Shown here: piece after piece, positions 28,472 through 40,602 of the stretch
Numbering within the stretch: the stretch's first letter is position 1
How the letters are laid out: each line of letters starts with the position of its first letter
DNA from: Linepithema humile
Lineage: Eukaryota; Arthropoda; Insecta; Hymenoptera; Formicidae
Assembly (NCBI RefSeq): GCF_040581485.1
Contig: NC_090129.1
Location: 26,480,764-26,544,763 of the forward strand
Direction of reading: 5' to 3'
DNA: 64,000 nucleotides
Translations under genes and position numbers: made by a program
Notes under the pieces: model-generated
The model's input: only the letters and a program-made list of their open reading frames with translations
What the model was told of the DNA's origin: nothing
Databases searched by the model: none

Positions 28472-31270
28472 ACGATTGCTAATTATTTTGGAAATCTTAA
28501 TATTAACATGCAATATTAGCATTTGAAGCTTATATATTAAAAGCCTAATTATGATATTGCAACATAATATAATTTTAGAAAGTTTCATAAAATTTTAATG
28601 TCACTTTATAAGATTTTTTTATTCTGCAACGTTGATATCAATTTGTTAGAGCTTATAATTATAAGTTAAAGAATTTTTTAAGCAGCGTAAATAAACAAAT
28701 TTTAATAAAATTAGACAGGAACTTTGATTATTATTGAAGCAATCATTTTCAAGCTTTAACATTAAATACTTTGATCAACGTTAAGTGTTGAATTAAGTTT
28801 TTTTTTTTAATTAAAACTTTAATTAAAATTTTAAATTTAATTTAGCAAAAGTGTTTGTCTTTTTAATCAGTCTCTGAAAGATTGTTCGAAAATTATCAAT
28901 CTCCTGATATCTCTGTTGGAAAGATGAAGCTATTTCAATAGCAATATGCCTTTGTAATCGTGCAAAAATTGACATAGAACGCGGAACGGAATCCATCATC
29001 TTTCTGTTGTCCTACCTCCTACACATGTCTATCCGTCCTCCTACCGTCCGTCGTACAGATGTATAAGCATCCACATATATATCGTGTAACATGTGTATCG
29101 AGCGAGCACGATGAAACATAAAAAAGTTTAGCGGGATAAAATAAAGCTTGACGCGCGCAAGAAACTGGATAATCTACTATTCGCCAGATAAAATACTCAC
29201 ATATGTATTCTGGGTGCTCTAGAATTCACTTAACACTTTTTTACTGCGCACTTTCCCTCGATAATAAAAAAATGAAGAACAAAATTAAATTTATGTGATA
29301 AAAAAATAACATAGCAATCCAATCATAACAGAATTATATCCGTTTTGTAGCATCTCGACGAATAATTATTTATTTAACGAATTATTTCTCCTGACTATGA
29401 AAAAATTTAGATCGTCGCTTCATAAATGTCGTGTTTGTTGTACGCTTCATGAAATCGAAGAATTTCCTCTTGTTAGGCACAAGAGTAAGCCTCAACAATT
29501 AATTCGTCTCGCGAGTATTAATCACACCGGTCTTCTCGATTCCACTGTGGTGCGTATATACAAAGAAGCGATAGCGAAGTTCGTTACTTTCATCAATTAA
29601 AGGGAAACGAAAATATTGTTGTTCTGACGAACTCTTGCGAACTACGTGTCTGAGAATAATATAAATACTATGTAATAATACAATCATTAATTATTAGTAG
29701 TACAATTAGAATATAGAATATAGAAAAGTATTTATGCGAAAAATTTTCATACAATCTTTTTCAATAAAATTGAGACAGATGCAATTATAATATAATAAAT
29801 ATATGTAAAAGAATGTCTCTTTATAAAAATTTATCTCGTGTTTTTTTTTAGATATTGCAATTTTTCTTATTTTTTTTACTTTTAATAATAAATTATTGTT
29901 TTGTGGAACAAGCAGAACAAGCAGAAATTAATCTTTTATTTTTGCAAAAATTTTATTCCTCTCTCACAAAATTATAGCGGAAAAATTCGACAACACAGAC
30001 TGGAAAAATAAAATCAGGATGTGTGTACTGAATCAAATTTTAATTTATTGCCTATGCAAAAAATAAACAAATTCTTTGCAACATGAACAACAATGTGAAT
30101 TTATGGAACGCAAACGGTAAATCCAATTTTTTGAACGTAGAAGCGTGCAAAATAAAATTTTACATGGAAAATATATTTTTTCATGGAAAATTAGTTGTTA
30201 CGGAAAGGAAAAATTTGAATAAATTTTAATAAAATAAGCACTAAAATAAAATAAAAACGCTTGATTATAAATCTTGGAACATACAATACCTTGCTTATTA
30301 ACGTAATTGCAGCGTAATAATACGAGCGTCTACCAATTGACGTTGGTTTGTTAACAATCGATTATCTGTTTGCAAGAATATCTCATTCATTAAACAATCA
30401 TCGCTCGATTTTGTGTCAAATGAAAGTATTCTACAAATAAATGTACGGCAACACAATTCCAATATAATACTGAAGTCGCGAATTATTCGTAAATTGCACC
30501 AATCGCGAATAATTAAACGGATGATGGATGACTCGATGATCACTGAGTTCACGGTTATAACTTTGTTGAAAATGTTGAAGATAGTGCAAAACAAATTTTT
30601 TATGTTGAAAATATTTATAACAATGTTTATCAAATTTTATTTTATTTGGTAATATTTCTAATTACTGCATTTTTCAAAATGCTTGTAAAATAAAACTATC
30701 TTTTAAAAATATTTTATATTTTTCCTAACTTTGAATAATTTATTTTCAATATCTATAATGATATTTATTAGAGTTTGTTTATTTATAAAATTATGCTTGA
30801 TAACGAAGTTTGTGAGTATTTATTTAAAAAATTTTTATTTTTTAAATATAAATTCACATTTAATTTGTGATAAACTCTTTAGTTCTTGTTTTATGTGCTA
30901 TGTTTAAGAGTGCTATTTGTAAAATTAAAAAATAATCAGAAGTTATTATGCTTTCTATGCAGTCATAAAAAAGGATGATTTTCTTGTTATCTGGGTCGCT
31001 TCGTGCATTGGAATAATATTGATTCGTGTACAGCTTTTTCGCCACATGTTCTTTGCTTTCTGTATAAATCTTCGAATACACAAATACCTTACTTATATTC
31101 AATTTTATTGTAACATATGCAATGCGAAAGTTGTTTTATAATACGTTTTGCTACACTATCATCAATAATTAGTATTTTAGTTATTTGTTATTTTTGTTAT
31201 CACGCTTTTATCACAATTATTTATTATTTATTATTGTAGCTTATAAAAGTTATAGTATAAGTTTAGGCGC

Positions 31271-31476
31271 AATAACAGAAGGAATAAGAAATTACACGCA
31301 AGGAGAATTAGAAATAAGAAATTAAATTTCAACATGTGGAATGTCATGCTTTACAATAAAGAATAAAGAGTAGAAATATCTTTCATTTTTATTGTAGATT
31401 GAAGTATATTATTCCATATGTTGAAACTTAATTTCTTAATCCTAATTCCTTATTCCTTATTCCTTTTATTCTGTCT
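31271..31476. repeat. Long imperfect inverted repeat, MITE-like
   Basis: The left arm 31271-31342 and right arm 31411-31476 are reverse complements with small indels. The inner 35-40 bases of each arm match with about three substitutions (AATTTCAACATGTGGAAT against ATTCCATATGTTGAAACTT). The outer parts repeat GGAATAAG-like units. Confidence 0.7.
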
Positions 31477-33364
31477 GATAATGAAAACTCTATAATAGCA
31501 ATGTGATGCATGATGCGTGGGTTTTCAGGATATTTTATGTATTTTTTCAGACTTATTTTCTTTGTAACGAGACAGAAAAGGGCGACAATTAATTATTCTT
31601 TTAATTTAATATTTTTATCAATATTATTTATTATTTACATCTCTACAACGCAAGAATAGAAATTGAAGCAAGCAATATCCAACGCTTGGCGCAGATTTTA
31701 GGAAAAGTTACGTATTTTTCCGAGCTATTTCCCCGGCGGAAAAAGCGAAAACGGTTTCGAAGAAGAGATGGACTGCTCGCACTCTCTCGTAGGTCCTTAC
31801 ATATTACGTTGCTACGTGACTGGATTATCGATGATGACCCAAGTAAATACTCAGTCCGTCCATTTGCAATGAGTATTCCATTTTCGGGAAGCTTTTCTCT
31901 GGCTGGAAGTTGAATCCCATCTAAATAACTGATTAAGCAATTCAGCACTGTCTCATATTTACTGCTTCATATTTCACGGAAGTTAATATTAAAATTGGTA
32001 TTAAGCGTTGCTTGCTGTGCAAAGATAAACAAAATTTTTTGCAATCACATAACAGTCTTTATTTCTTTTCTTACGTAATATTAATCTTGCAAACATGCAA
32101 GATGGTATTAGTAATTTTAATTTTGTATTTATTTTTAATTTTTATCGAATTTTCAAAGAGTTTCTTGTGCAAAGAATTTATCGCGTAAGTTGAAGCAATA
32201 TTACTTCGTATTGCTTAAAATTTAACTTACTTTTAATATTAATTCTTTAATTAATTTTTTGTTAATAAAGTTAAACTTTTGAATTGATTGCAATTTTTAT
32301 CAAAGAAATTATTATTATTGTTTTATTATTGTAATGTTATAGCTCAACGTACGTGCAATTTACGTAAAAATTATGTAAAACGTTTATTCCGTTTATTACC
32401 CTTTCTTTTTTTCTTAGAATATCTTTCTTATTTCGCAGAAACTTGCAAAAATGTCTAATCACTAACATGATAATGTAGATTTTAATATTGGATTATTCTG
32501 TCAATTGTGTTAATGCAGAATAAGATTCTTAATAATCAATAAACAGTTTCACATTGAACTCACGCGATCAATAGATTCACTCGACTGATATTACTATTTG
32601 CATGCAAGCTGAGACTATACGCGATCGGATTGACACCGTTACAGACGAATGATTTTGCTATCTTACTATATTACAAGAATATCTCAGATTTATACGACTT
32701 CGCATAAAGGAAAAAAATGCACAAGGCAGACAAGTTTTTCATCCAGACAAGTTTAGATATAGGAACTAAGAGATATTAATTAATCAATTATAATCTATTA
32801 ATATATTATAATTGATTCTTAGTAGCTTAATGAAATAATATTTAAAAGAAAAGAAATATACATTTGTCGAAGCATGGAAAAAATTTGAGTTACATTCGGA
32901 TTTAAATAAAAAAAAAACATCGCGAAAATAGTGTGAAAAAGATTGTGATTAAATTTAAAAATTATCAAAAAAGTATAATAAATAACTTTATTTAAATAAT
33001 TAGATCAAGCTGGAAAATATCGGGAAAAAAGATCTGAAATTGTCGAAAAATTTTCCAAAAGTCTTTCTAAGTTATTCCCGGAAAAGATATGTACTCTCTT
33101 GATAAAACGGTATCAATTATCCTAGAAATCATTCAGTAAACTCTGGAAATTCTTTTTTTAATAAAAATAAAAATGAGATAAAGTAGGTAATTCAGCATTT
33201 ATTGATTCACACCTCGATGTTTTCTTATTATAATATTTATAATAATAATCATCATCATCATAATCATTATAACTGTAATAATAATAATGATAATAATAAT
33301 AATAAACTGTTATTCCGAATTATTGTACATCGATATATTATATTTCATATAATATCTATATCTC

Positions 33365-33384
33365 ATATATATATATATATATAT
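33365..33384. repeat. (AT)n microsatellite
   Basis: About ten AT units, preceded at 33.23-33.30 kb by AAT/ATC-rich trinucleotide tracts. Confidence 0.9.
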
Positions 33385-33536
33385 TCTATATCAATATTTA
33401 TATTTATATTTATATATTTATAGATTTTTCTATTTACGTTTCCATTAGAGAATAGATTCTTAAAACTCTCTATACTTTATCACCTGCCGAGAATCAATTA
33501 ACTCTGGCAACGAGAGAAGTCGAGAAAATTTTACTT

Positions 33537-33573
33537 GCCCCCTCCCTCCCCCCCCCCTCCCTCCCTCCCTCCC
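33537..33573 (-). repeat. CCCT-rich tract, G-quadruplex motif on the minus strand
   Basis: The minus strand reads at least four GGG runs separated by single A bases, then a run of nine G. This satisfies the standard G3+N1-7 quadruplex pattern with the shortest possible loops. Confidence 0.85.
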
Positions 33574-34346
33574 AAATACACCACCATCGAGCATCGTCAT
33601 TTAATTTCCCTTTTTTAACATATTTTTTTTATTTTGTTGAAAGGATTCACCGAGAACCTGTCGAAAATTCACCTGGTGGTGATGTGTTCATCGAGAATTA
33701 GTTAATTAAAAGATAATTTCAAAATTAATTTTCGATATCAATTATCATTACTGACAACTAATTATTGTTCTTATAAGCAAATTTAATTAAGATGATTAGC
33801 AATTCCTGGTTGTCGAAAAAGATAAACTAAATTGAGATCATTATTACATTTTTGAATAATTTAAAAATAACTAATTGTAAATAATAATAATTAATATCGT
33901 AGATTAATGAGAAAAAATCTCACTACTTTCATTTTTTTTCTTATAGAATTCAATAATATCGCACTTTTATGACAAAAAAGGAGGAATTTATAATAAGAAT
34001 GACTTAAGTCCACAATTTGTAAGATTCATTCTATAAATACGATTTCGCACTTAAAATAGGTCCTATAAATCATGGGCTTCTCGTATTTTTGACATATATG
34101 CATGATTGCAATAATAACCATAACAATGATAATCGTCAAAATATGCAACGCTAACAATGACAACGACAGCGATAAACCTCGCTTTTGTCATTTTCGCACA
34201 CACGAGTGTGAAATTGACATATCTGTTATTTTTCGAATCAATTATCCAGAAACCGATATAATTTCAGAGAATTTGAAAAATTCGCAACAGAAACCATTTA
34301 GATATTTTACTTTCTTTGAGAAAATGTAATTGATTCCAATAATCCG

Positions 34347-34403
34347 TAATTTAGTTGTAATAATATATATGATATAAATCATACAATTATTACAACTAAA
34401 TTA
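34347..34403. repeat. Perfect 18-bp inverted repeat with 21-bp loop
   Basis: TAATTTAGTTGTAATAAT (34347-34364) pairs exactly with ATTATTACAACTAAATTA (34386-34403). Confidence 0.85.
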
Positions 34404-34937
34404 TGTATTCGAATAATACGCCAAGTTATCCAAGTAGACAGAGACAGATCAATATCTTGTTTTCTTGATAAACTATTTTTTGTCTTTTTTTTGTCTTTTT
34501 AGTCCTTTCTTTAATCCAATGTACAAAATGTGAAGGAATCGAACGTGGTACAATTAGAAAAAGGGGGTACTTATACTTCGCGTAAAAATACATTAAAAAT
34601 AATGACACATTTTTTATATCACTTCATATTAAAAAATTTACATTGTATATATAATTTATATCTAAAATCAAAAAATCTATATTTTTAGGCTTGGATTTCG
34701 AGAAATTCTATTCTAATATAATGGAAAATCTAATATAACACAGAATTTATACCGGTTTCTCGATTCGGCTTTAATTCGGAGCCTTAAATTCGAGCCTTCT
34801 CGCTAATTTTTAATATGTAATTTTCGATCGCACAATAATTAATTCAAGATTACAAGGAAAAAGTAAACACGATATGGTGCTATATGCAAAAGGACTAGAC
34901 GCTACGTTGTTGTCGGAATTAGTAAGAAACAAGGACT

Positions 34938-34971
34938 GTTGTTGTTATTATTATTATTATTAATATTAATA

Positions 34972-35038
<67 letters not shown>
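34938..35038. repeat. (ATT)n microsatellite
   Basis: About 100 bases of ATT trinucleotides, interrupted near 34961-34975 by AAT and ATC variants and pure for the last 60 or so bases. Confidence 0.97.
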
Positions 35039-35669
35039 GTCGAAAAAAGCATATCCGAAGAAACGTTTCTAGCGATCTTTTGTACTTTTTTGATTGAAGA
35101 TTTGTTATAATTGCTCGCTTGTTCGCTAGAATTCGTCGTTAGATGTGTATGTGAGAGAGTGCGTGTGTATATCGAGTGTTGAATGCTAAACCTAATGCTT
35201 AAATGTATGTCCTATTCGTCTTTTTAATTTCTTCCTCATCGCTTCTTATAAAAGTTCGTATAGTGTTATCTATAATATTTAACACAAGTGTGAACCACAC
35301 CTACGCGAAGAATTTAATACATTATTGTTGTTATCATTGGTATTAAATAATACATTAAATTCCGCGCATAAAAAAACCACATTTTTTTCACAGAGCATAA
35401 AGCGCAATTTTTGAAGTCCATTATTTTTTTTTTTCCTATCAACACACCGTTGGAGATGAGCGCTCTAGATCTGCGCGATCTCGATAGCTAAAAGGGGACA
35501 GATCGTTGTTCGTTTGTGTTCGGCTGTTTGGAGCCGCTCGGAGCAAAATGCAGCTCCGAGTTGTAACAAGTGAAACGACTTAAAGACGATTATATACGGA
35601 ATTTGTTGACTTTTCTAGATTACTATCTTTAAGGATTGCGTCTCGGGTGTATCAGAACTCGTGTGATTA

Positions 35670-36100
35670 TACAGGATGTCCACAGATGTTTTGGCTAAAC
35701 AAGTTATGTTATTAAATTGAACATATTTTTACTTATATAGATAACTTATATAGATATATACATATATATTGCATTACATAAAACAACAATTTGTCCTCGA
35801 ATACTTTTGTTGGAAAAAAATGTATATTAAAAACAAGAATTCGTTAATTATTTGCATTTATGAAACTAATTTACAAAAATCTTTTTATTTTCATTAAAAA
35901 TTTGGATATCTAATCATTTTTAAGATACAAGTTATAGATGAAGATAAAGTTTTAATAGATAATTAACTTTCGAATAATTAATTTTAAGATAATTATCATA
36001 TTAGTTAAAAGTTAATTATATAAAAATTATTGCTGTTTGAATTTTTTTCCTCACTGAAGAAGAATTAACCAAAAAATCCGCCGTTAAGGAACATCCTGTA
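35670..36100. mobile_element. Candidate small element with 10-bp terminal inverted repeats
   Basis: TACAGGATGT at 35670-35679 is matched by ACATCCTGTA at 36091-36100. The interior is AT-rich and non-coding. Ends resembling TACAGGGTGT are common in insect non-autonomous elements, but no target-site duplication was confirmed, so this is tentative. Confidence 0.3.
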
Positions 36101-37012
36101 CTGTTGTCGTTCATCATAAAAGTGACATGACAAACGAATGTTCGAAAGTATACTTTTTCCGAACATTTTCGCAAAATTCCATAACATATTTTGCGAAAGA
36201 GAAAGATTTAAATACTTCCACTCTCCCGAGACTATATTTTTTACAAAATACACTATTTGTGAAAAAATGTTATTCAATATAGCCTAACAATTAAATTTCT
36301 ATTATTATGCAAAACGATTCGATAATGTATAACAAACGACAATGCTCTCCACTTTCGCTCACCGTCACTGGCAATGAATTGTACAACATTTATACATAAT
36401 ATATTGTTTTAAAAAAACACACTTCCATACTTATATATAACATACACAACATTCATCACAAAAAATTAAATTCGTATTTTCTATCGACGTTCCATCATGG
36501 TAAAATAATTGTTGGATTTTTTAAACAAAAAAAAATACTTTTTCAGATTGCATTGTGTTACTATGTAATAAAAAAATTGAAAACTTTTTGCATATCTATA
36601 ATGTTTTAATCGTAAAAAAAATATTTCAATAATGGCAATAATTCAATAATATTTTCATTTCAATTGAATATTATTAATTCAAAATTATTTCACTGTAGTC
36701 AATAATTAATTATTTGAATAATTATTGATTCCAAAATGTGTTTGGTACAGTTCATAAATTTTAAATGTCACAATTTTTATATACGCAAGTGAGATTAAGT
36801 GGCGATGTGACGTCTTCTACTTTTTAAACACATTGCCAGTGAATATGTATGGACGTAGTGATTGCTCTTCATCGAATTACTCATAAAGTACAGAATTCGT
36901 GTACAGTTTCTGTTTTATAACTCTAACTATCTTATAATTTTTGACCGAGAAAAACTTGTGAAAACGGAGACGCTTCTCATGTTAATCACATTTTTCTTTT
37001 GGAGTTATGGTA

Positions 37013-40000
37013 CTACTCATCTTCGGTGTCACCGTCGCTACTATAATCCTGCAATGTGGGTGGTCTCGAGAATGGTGCCTCATTTGTTTGACTGTAATAT
37101 TGAAATTTCTAAGAAATTATTATATTCTTCATTAATATTGATAAAAATATGTACCTTTAATATATTCACTAATTTATTTTATTTGTTTAATGACTTTTTA
37201 TATTACAATTGTATTTCTAAAATACTTTCATATTACAATTGAGATCTCTTCATAGATCAATAAAATTTAAAACTACTTACGCTAATCTACGATAATAATT
37301 TAACCATTCTTCCAGCATCTGTGCAACAAGCAACGGTCTCTTGTGAAGCTTCTGCTGCGCTACAAGGATTCCACCTTCCGTCCTGCACACGTCCAACCAT
37401 TCCTTGTAAATGGATTCTTCACGACCAATCTCATCGGCTGTGAGAAAGTGTATTGGCAGGAGCTTGTGCTCGCGATCCATCAGCGGCATAAAAGTGGTCT
37501 GCATCTGGATTTGCAGTTGTTCAAGTGGGCTGTTGTTGCCACTCACCACACTGTGGGACGCAAGGGGCGGTATTCTGGATGAGGCATAAGGCTCAATTGG
37601 CACTAACGCCGTGAAATGACCGCGAGTGTAGCCCAAAGCAATCGGCGAACGGATGCAGAAAGAAGGTTCCCATAGAAGCGGAAGGTAAACACCCTCGAAT
37701 CTCGCATAGCCTACAGAAATGATAAAATTTATTTCTTAAATTTAAAAAAAAACCTTTACAATCTTTGAAAAATCATACGTTGTAAAATCTTTTATATAAT
37801 CTTTACATGGAAATTTAAGAAATTGAGTTAATTTATTAAGTTTGCAAATTGATTATTAATTACCAGACAAGTAAAAACAAAAATATTTTTTGCTAAGTTT
37901 ACCTATATCTTCACCGCGAAAGCTTTTAACATATTTAACCCCATATACGATAATGGGTCGTCTTAAAATGTGGGCGAGGGCGAATACATGCAATTGTTCT
38001 AATGCGCTTCCGGGCTGAGCGGCCGTTGCCAGTAAACTCTCCCAGTCTTCTTGCCATTGTGTTTCTTCTAAAGTGAAATCTAACATCCTAGCTGCCTGTG
38101 ATGCTTCATATTCTCTCCAACGAGGATAAAAGCTGAAACAATATTTTATATATTATATTTCAAAAGATCAAGCAATCAAAGGATGTGACATTCTTAATTA
38201 ACTGAATTGATTCATCAAAATTTTTCAATTATTGTCACTAATGTTGAATATTGGAATATTTTTATAACTGTTCTTATTATTTAATATTTTATTAATCTTT
38301 TAATTATTCTTTTAATTATTAGAGTTTATATATACCTATTGTTTTATTACTATTATTTCAAATTTCAATAGATATAAATATACATTCGCGTTAAATTATT
38401 AATTAAACATAAAGTTATATTAAGTACAAAAATTAAATCAATTGCAAAGCGCACTTACAACTGCCCTGCTTGTTGCAAAGTATCGGCAAGCGCTCTTCTT
38501 AGAGCGTTATCCCTATCGAAAACACCCCAAGTAGCCTGCATAGTAGAATCGAGGAGACAATCTCCGGCCGATCTGTTCCAGAGCGCATGCAAACGACTGC
38601 CTAACCGCTCAGTAATTTCTAAAGACCAATTTAAGGCCGGCGGTTCACCACCACCTCCCTCTAGTTGCTGTTGAGCTTCCTTATCTAATAATTCTTCTAA
38701 CATTTGTTCTTGCACAATACTCGGTAAATCCTCAACCTTGAAATATATTTAGCAAGTTTAAATGCAAAAATAATACTTATATCTTTCTCTGTTTTTAGTA
38801 AGGTATAATATTGCGAATAATAAACATTTAAAAAATTCAAAGATTCGAGTTACTAGTTTAAATTGTAATATGCATTATAGTAACCTCGGCTGGCAACGCA
38901 AAAGTGGCCATATCAGTGACGAAGTAACAGGGAAACGAGCCTTTGCGTAAGCGTATACTATTGGTGACATGTCGACGAATCTGTACTGCGAGGTCCGGTG
39001 CGACGTAACTCGGTACCCTCTTAACTCCTGAGCCCGAACCTTCGATTTGTGATAGTAATGTAGCTAAAATATCTTCCCTTTGAAACCTATTGAAATCAAA
39101 TTAAATTATAAAGATATGCAATCTATCAATAATGAGGGAAACTATATAATAAGAATATAGTTGATAAAATAATTAAATAAAATAACCATATATATATATA
39201 TATATATATAGAAGACTATCCAAGGAATAAAAATCGCTTATTTTCTCTCTTTTCTTCACTTATTTAAATTGGTGAAGAATGTATTTGGTATTTTTATTTT
39301 AAAGTTTCACTTAATCTATTAATGTTAAGAAAATGTACACATTAATGATTATTGTTTATTGCTAAAGCTATTGATTTAAATGATTTACCTAATAGCCAAG
39401 TGCACCAAAGTGTGCCCAACGTCAAACGCGCTGCTTCTATTGAGGAGTAAGACCTCAGAATGCGTCAATTGGCGAGCAGGATCACCGCCACTCGCCAGGT
39501 AAGCTTCGACGGGGGTGTTATCACCTTCAACGATACCGAGACAAGCATTTAGCCAACACCAATCGGTATGACGTCTCAATTGCTTCAATCGGCGCTCGTA
39601 ATCACAATTATTTGGAGATTGAGGAGTCGATAGACTGTCATTCCGGCTGTCTGCATATCTGTGTGGACCTCTAAAAAAATTGCATAATACAAAAAAATAT
39701 ATAATACTCATGAAATATACAAGAGAAAATATACGATCGATACGTAAATAATAATTTAGTCACCTCCTTCCTATCGCTAAATTATCCTCCCTTTGCGTTT
39801 GATGAATGTAGGGTGCATGCGGAGGTGATGGCAGACCCCGTTGACTATGCTCCCTCTCGGGACTTGGTAAAATTACTCCCACATTCCCTTGTGTTCCCTT
39901 ATCCTTCTTATCTTTTTCTTTTGGATGACCACACATAACGCACTTGGTTGCTTTGGGCCAGTTTTCATAAGTACACGCATGACAAGACCATTTCTCCGGA

Positions 40001-40479
40001 TTCATATTATACAATTTTTCTGGATGAAGATTAATCGGCGAGGGATTTAACTGAGAATTCGATCCCGAATTTGGTGGCCCGTCGGCTAATCGCAGCGGCG
40101 CTAAATGTTCGTGCAAATTTGACGCTAATGAATTGACGGACTGATTCATTGGTTTTCGGTTGCCACATTGAACGCAACGCGTTGCGTTTTGATAATTAAG
40201 ATAAGTGCACATGTTGCAGGCCCACTTTCCTGCGGAAGGCAGATTCTGACTGTAATTTTGCGAGATAAAGTTGTCAGTAGGGCTTATTTGAGGCACGGGA
40301 CCAGAAGCGACGTTGGAGGAGCCTCTTTGAGGACTGGGATCTCGAAGACGGTAAATATCTTCGCCAAGAAGTGGCTTGGCACCTCTGCACATGGTACATT
40401 TTAAAGAAGAGGGCCAGTTTTCATAAGTGCAGTATTCGCAGGTCCATTTCTGCTCTGTTTCTTCAAGTCTGCTGCTCAT
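37013..40479 (-). CDS. ZRANB1: Ubiquitin thioesterase TRABID (ZRANB1), seven coding exons, complete
   Basis: OTU-family deubiquitinase that prefers K29-, K33- and K63-linked chains; known as a Wnt and immune-signalling regulator. Coding exons (minus): 40479-39764, 39670-39389, 39086-38885, 38736-38459, 38132-37903, 37710-37281, 37040-37013. All junctions are GT-AG, and the 2166 nt give 721 aa (human 708). Three NZF zinc fingers with WxCxxC...CxxC layout have cysteines at 14/17/28/31, 88/91/102/105 and 166/169/180/183. The second and third exons encode the AnkUBD ankyrin-like ubiquitin-binding domain (RLKQLRRHTDWCWLNACLG...AFDVGHTLVHLAIRFQRED). The OTU domain has the nucleophile C460 in AGDCLLDS and general base H601 in GYTRGHFTAL. 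The last exon gives the acidic end ASDGDTEDE. The start chosen is the Met of MSSRLEETEQKW; an in-frame ATG at 40602-40600 could add 41 residues. A leader exon ending at about 41854 (CCAAG|GTGATT on the minus strand) is possible. Confidence 0.97.
39189..39210. repeat. (TA)n microsatellite in a TRABID intron
   Basis: About eleven TA units within the intron between the AnkUBD exon and the exon beginning at 39086. Confidence 0.9.
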
Positions 40480-40602
40480 CTTCACCGGATGAAGATTAAT
40501 CGATGAAGGTTTTGGTCTCTTCGCTGCAAAGGATGCAGTACTTTTGTCGATGTAGAAGAAGATATTGAGTTGAAAGATGACACTGTAATATGCACTGAAC
40601 AT

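Larger units (their letters stand above)
18832..37012. other. Non-coding region between the octopamine receptor exon and TRABID
   Basis: No recognisable exons. On the minus strand, bases just upstream of 18831 are receptor 5'UTR. The rest may contain upstream leader exons and introns of the receptor gene, notably at the 28-kb GC island, plus the repeats listed separately. Confidence 0.5.

Noticed and set aside
27900..28519. Five overlapping ORFs of 76-143 codons
   Set aside because: They occur on both strands in a GC-rich, stop-poor block and are low-complexity Pro/Ser/Arg sequences.
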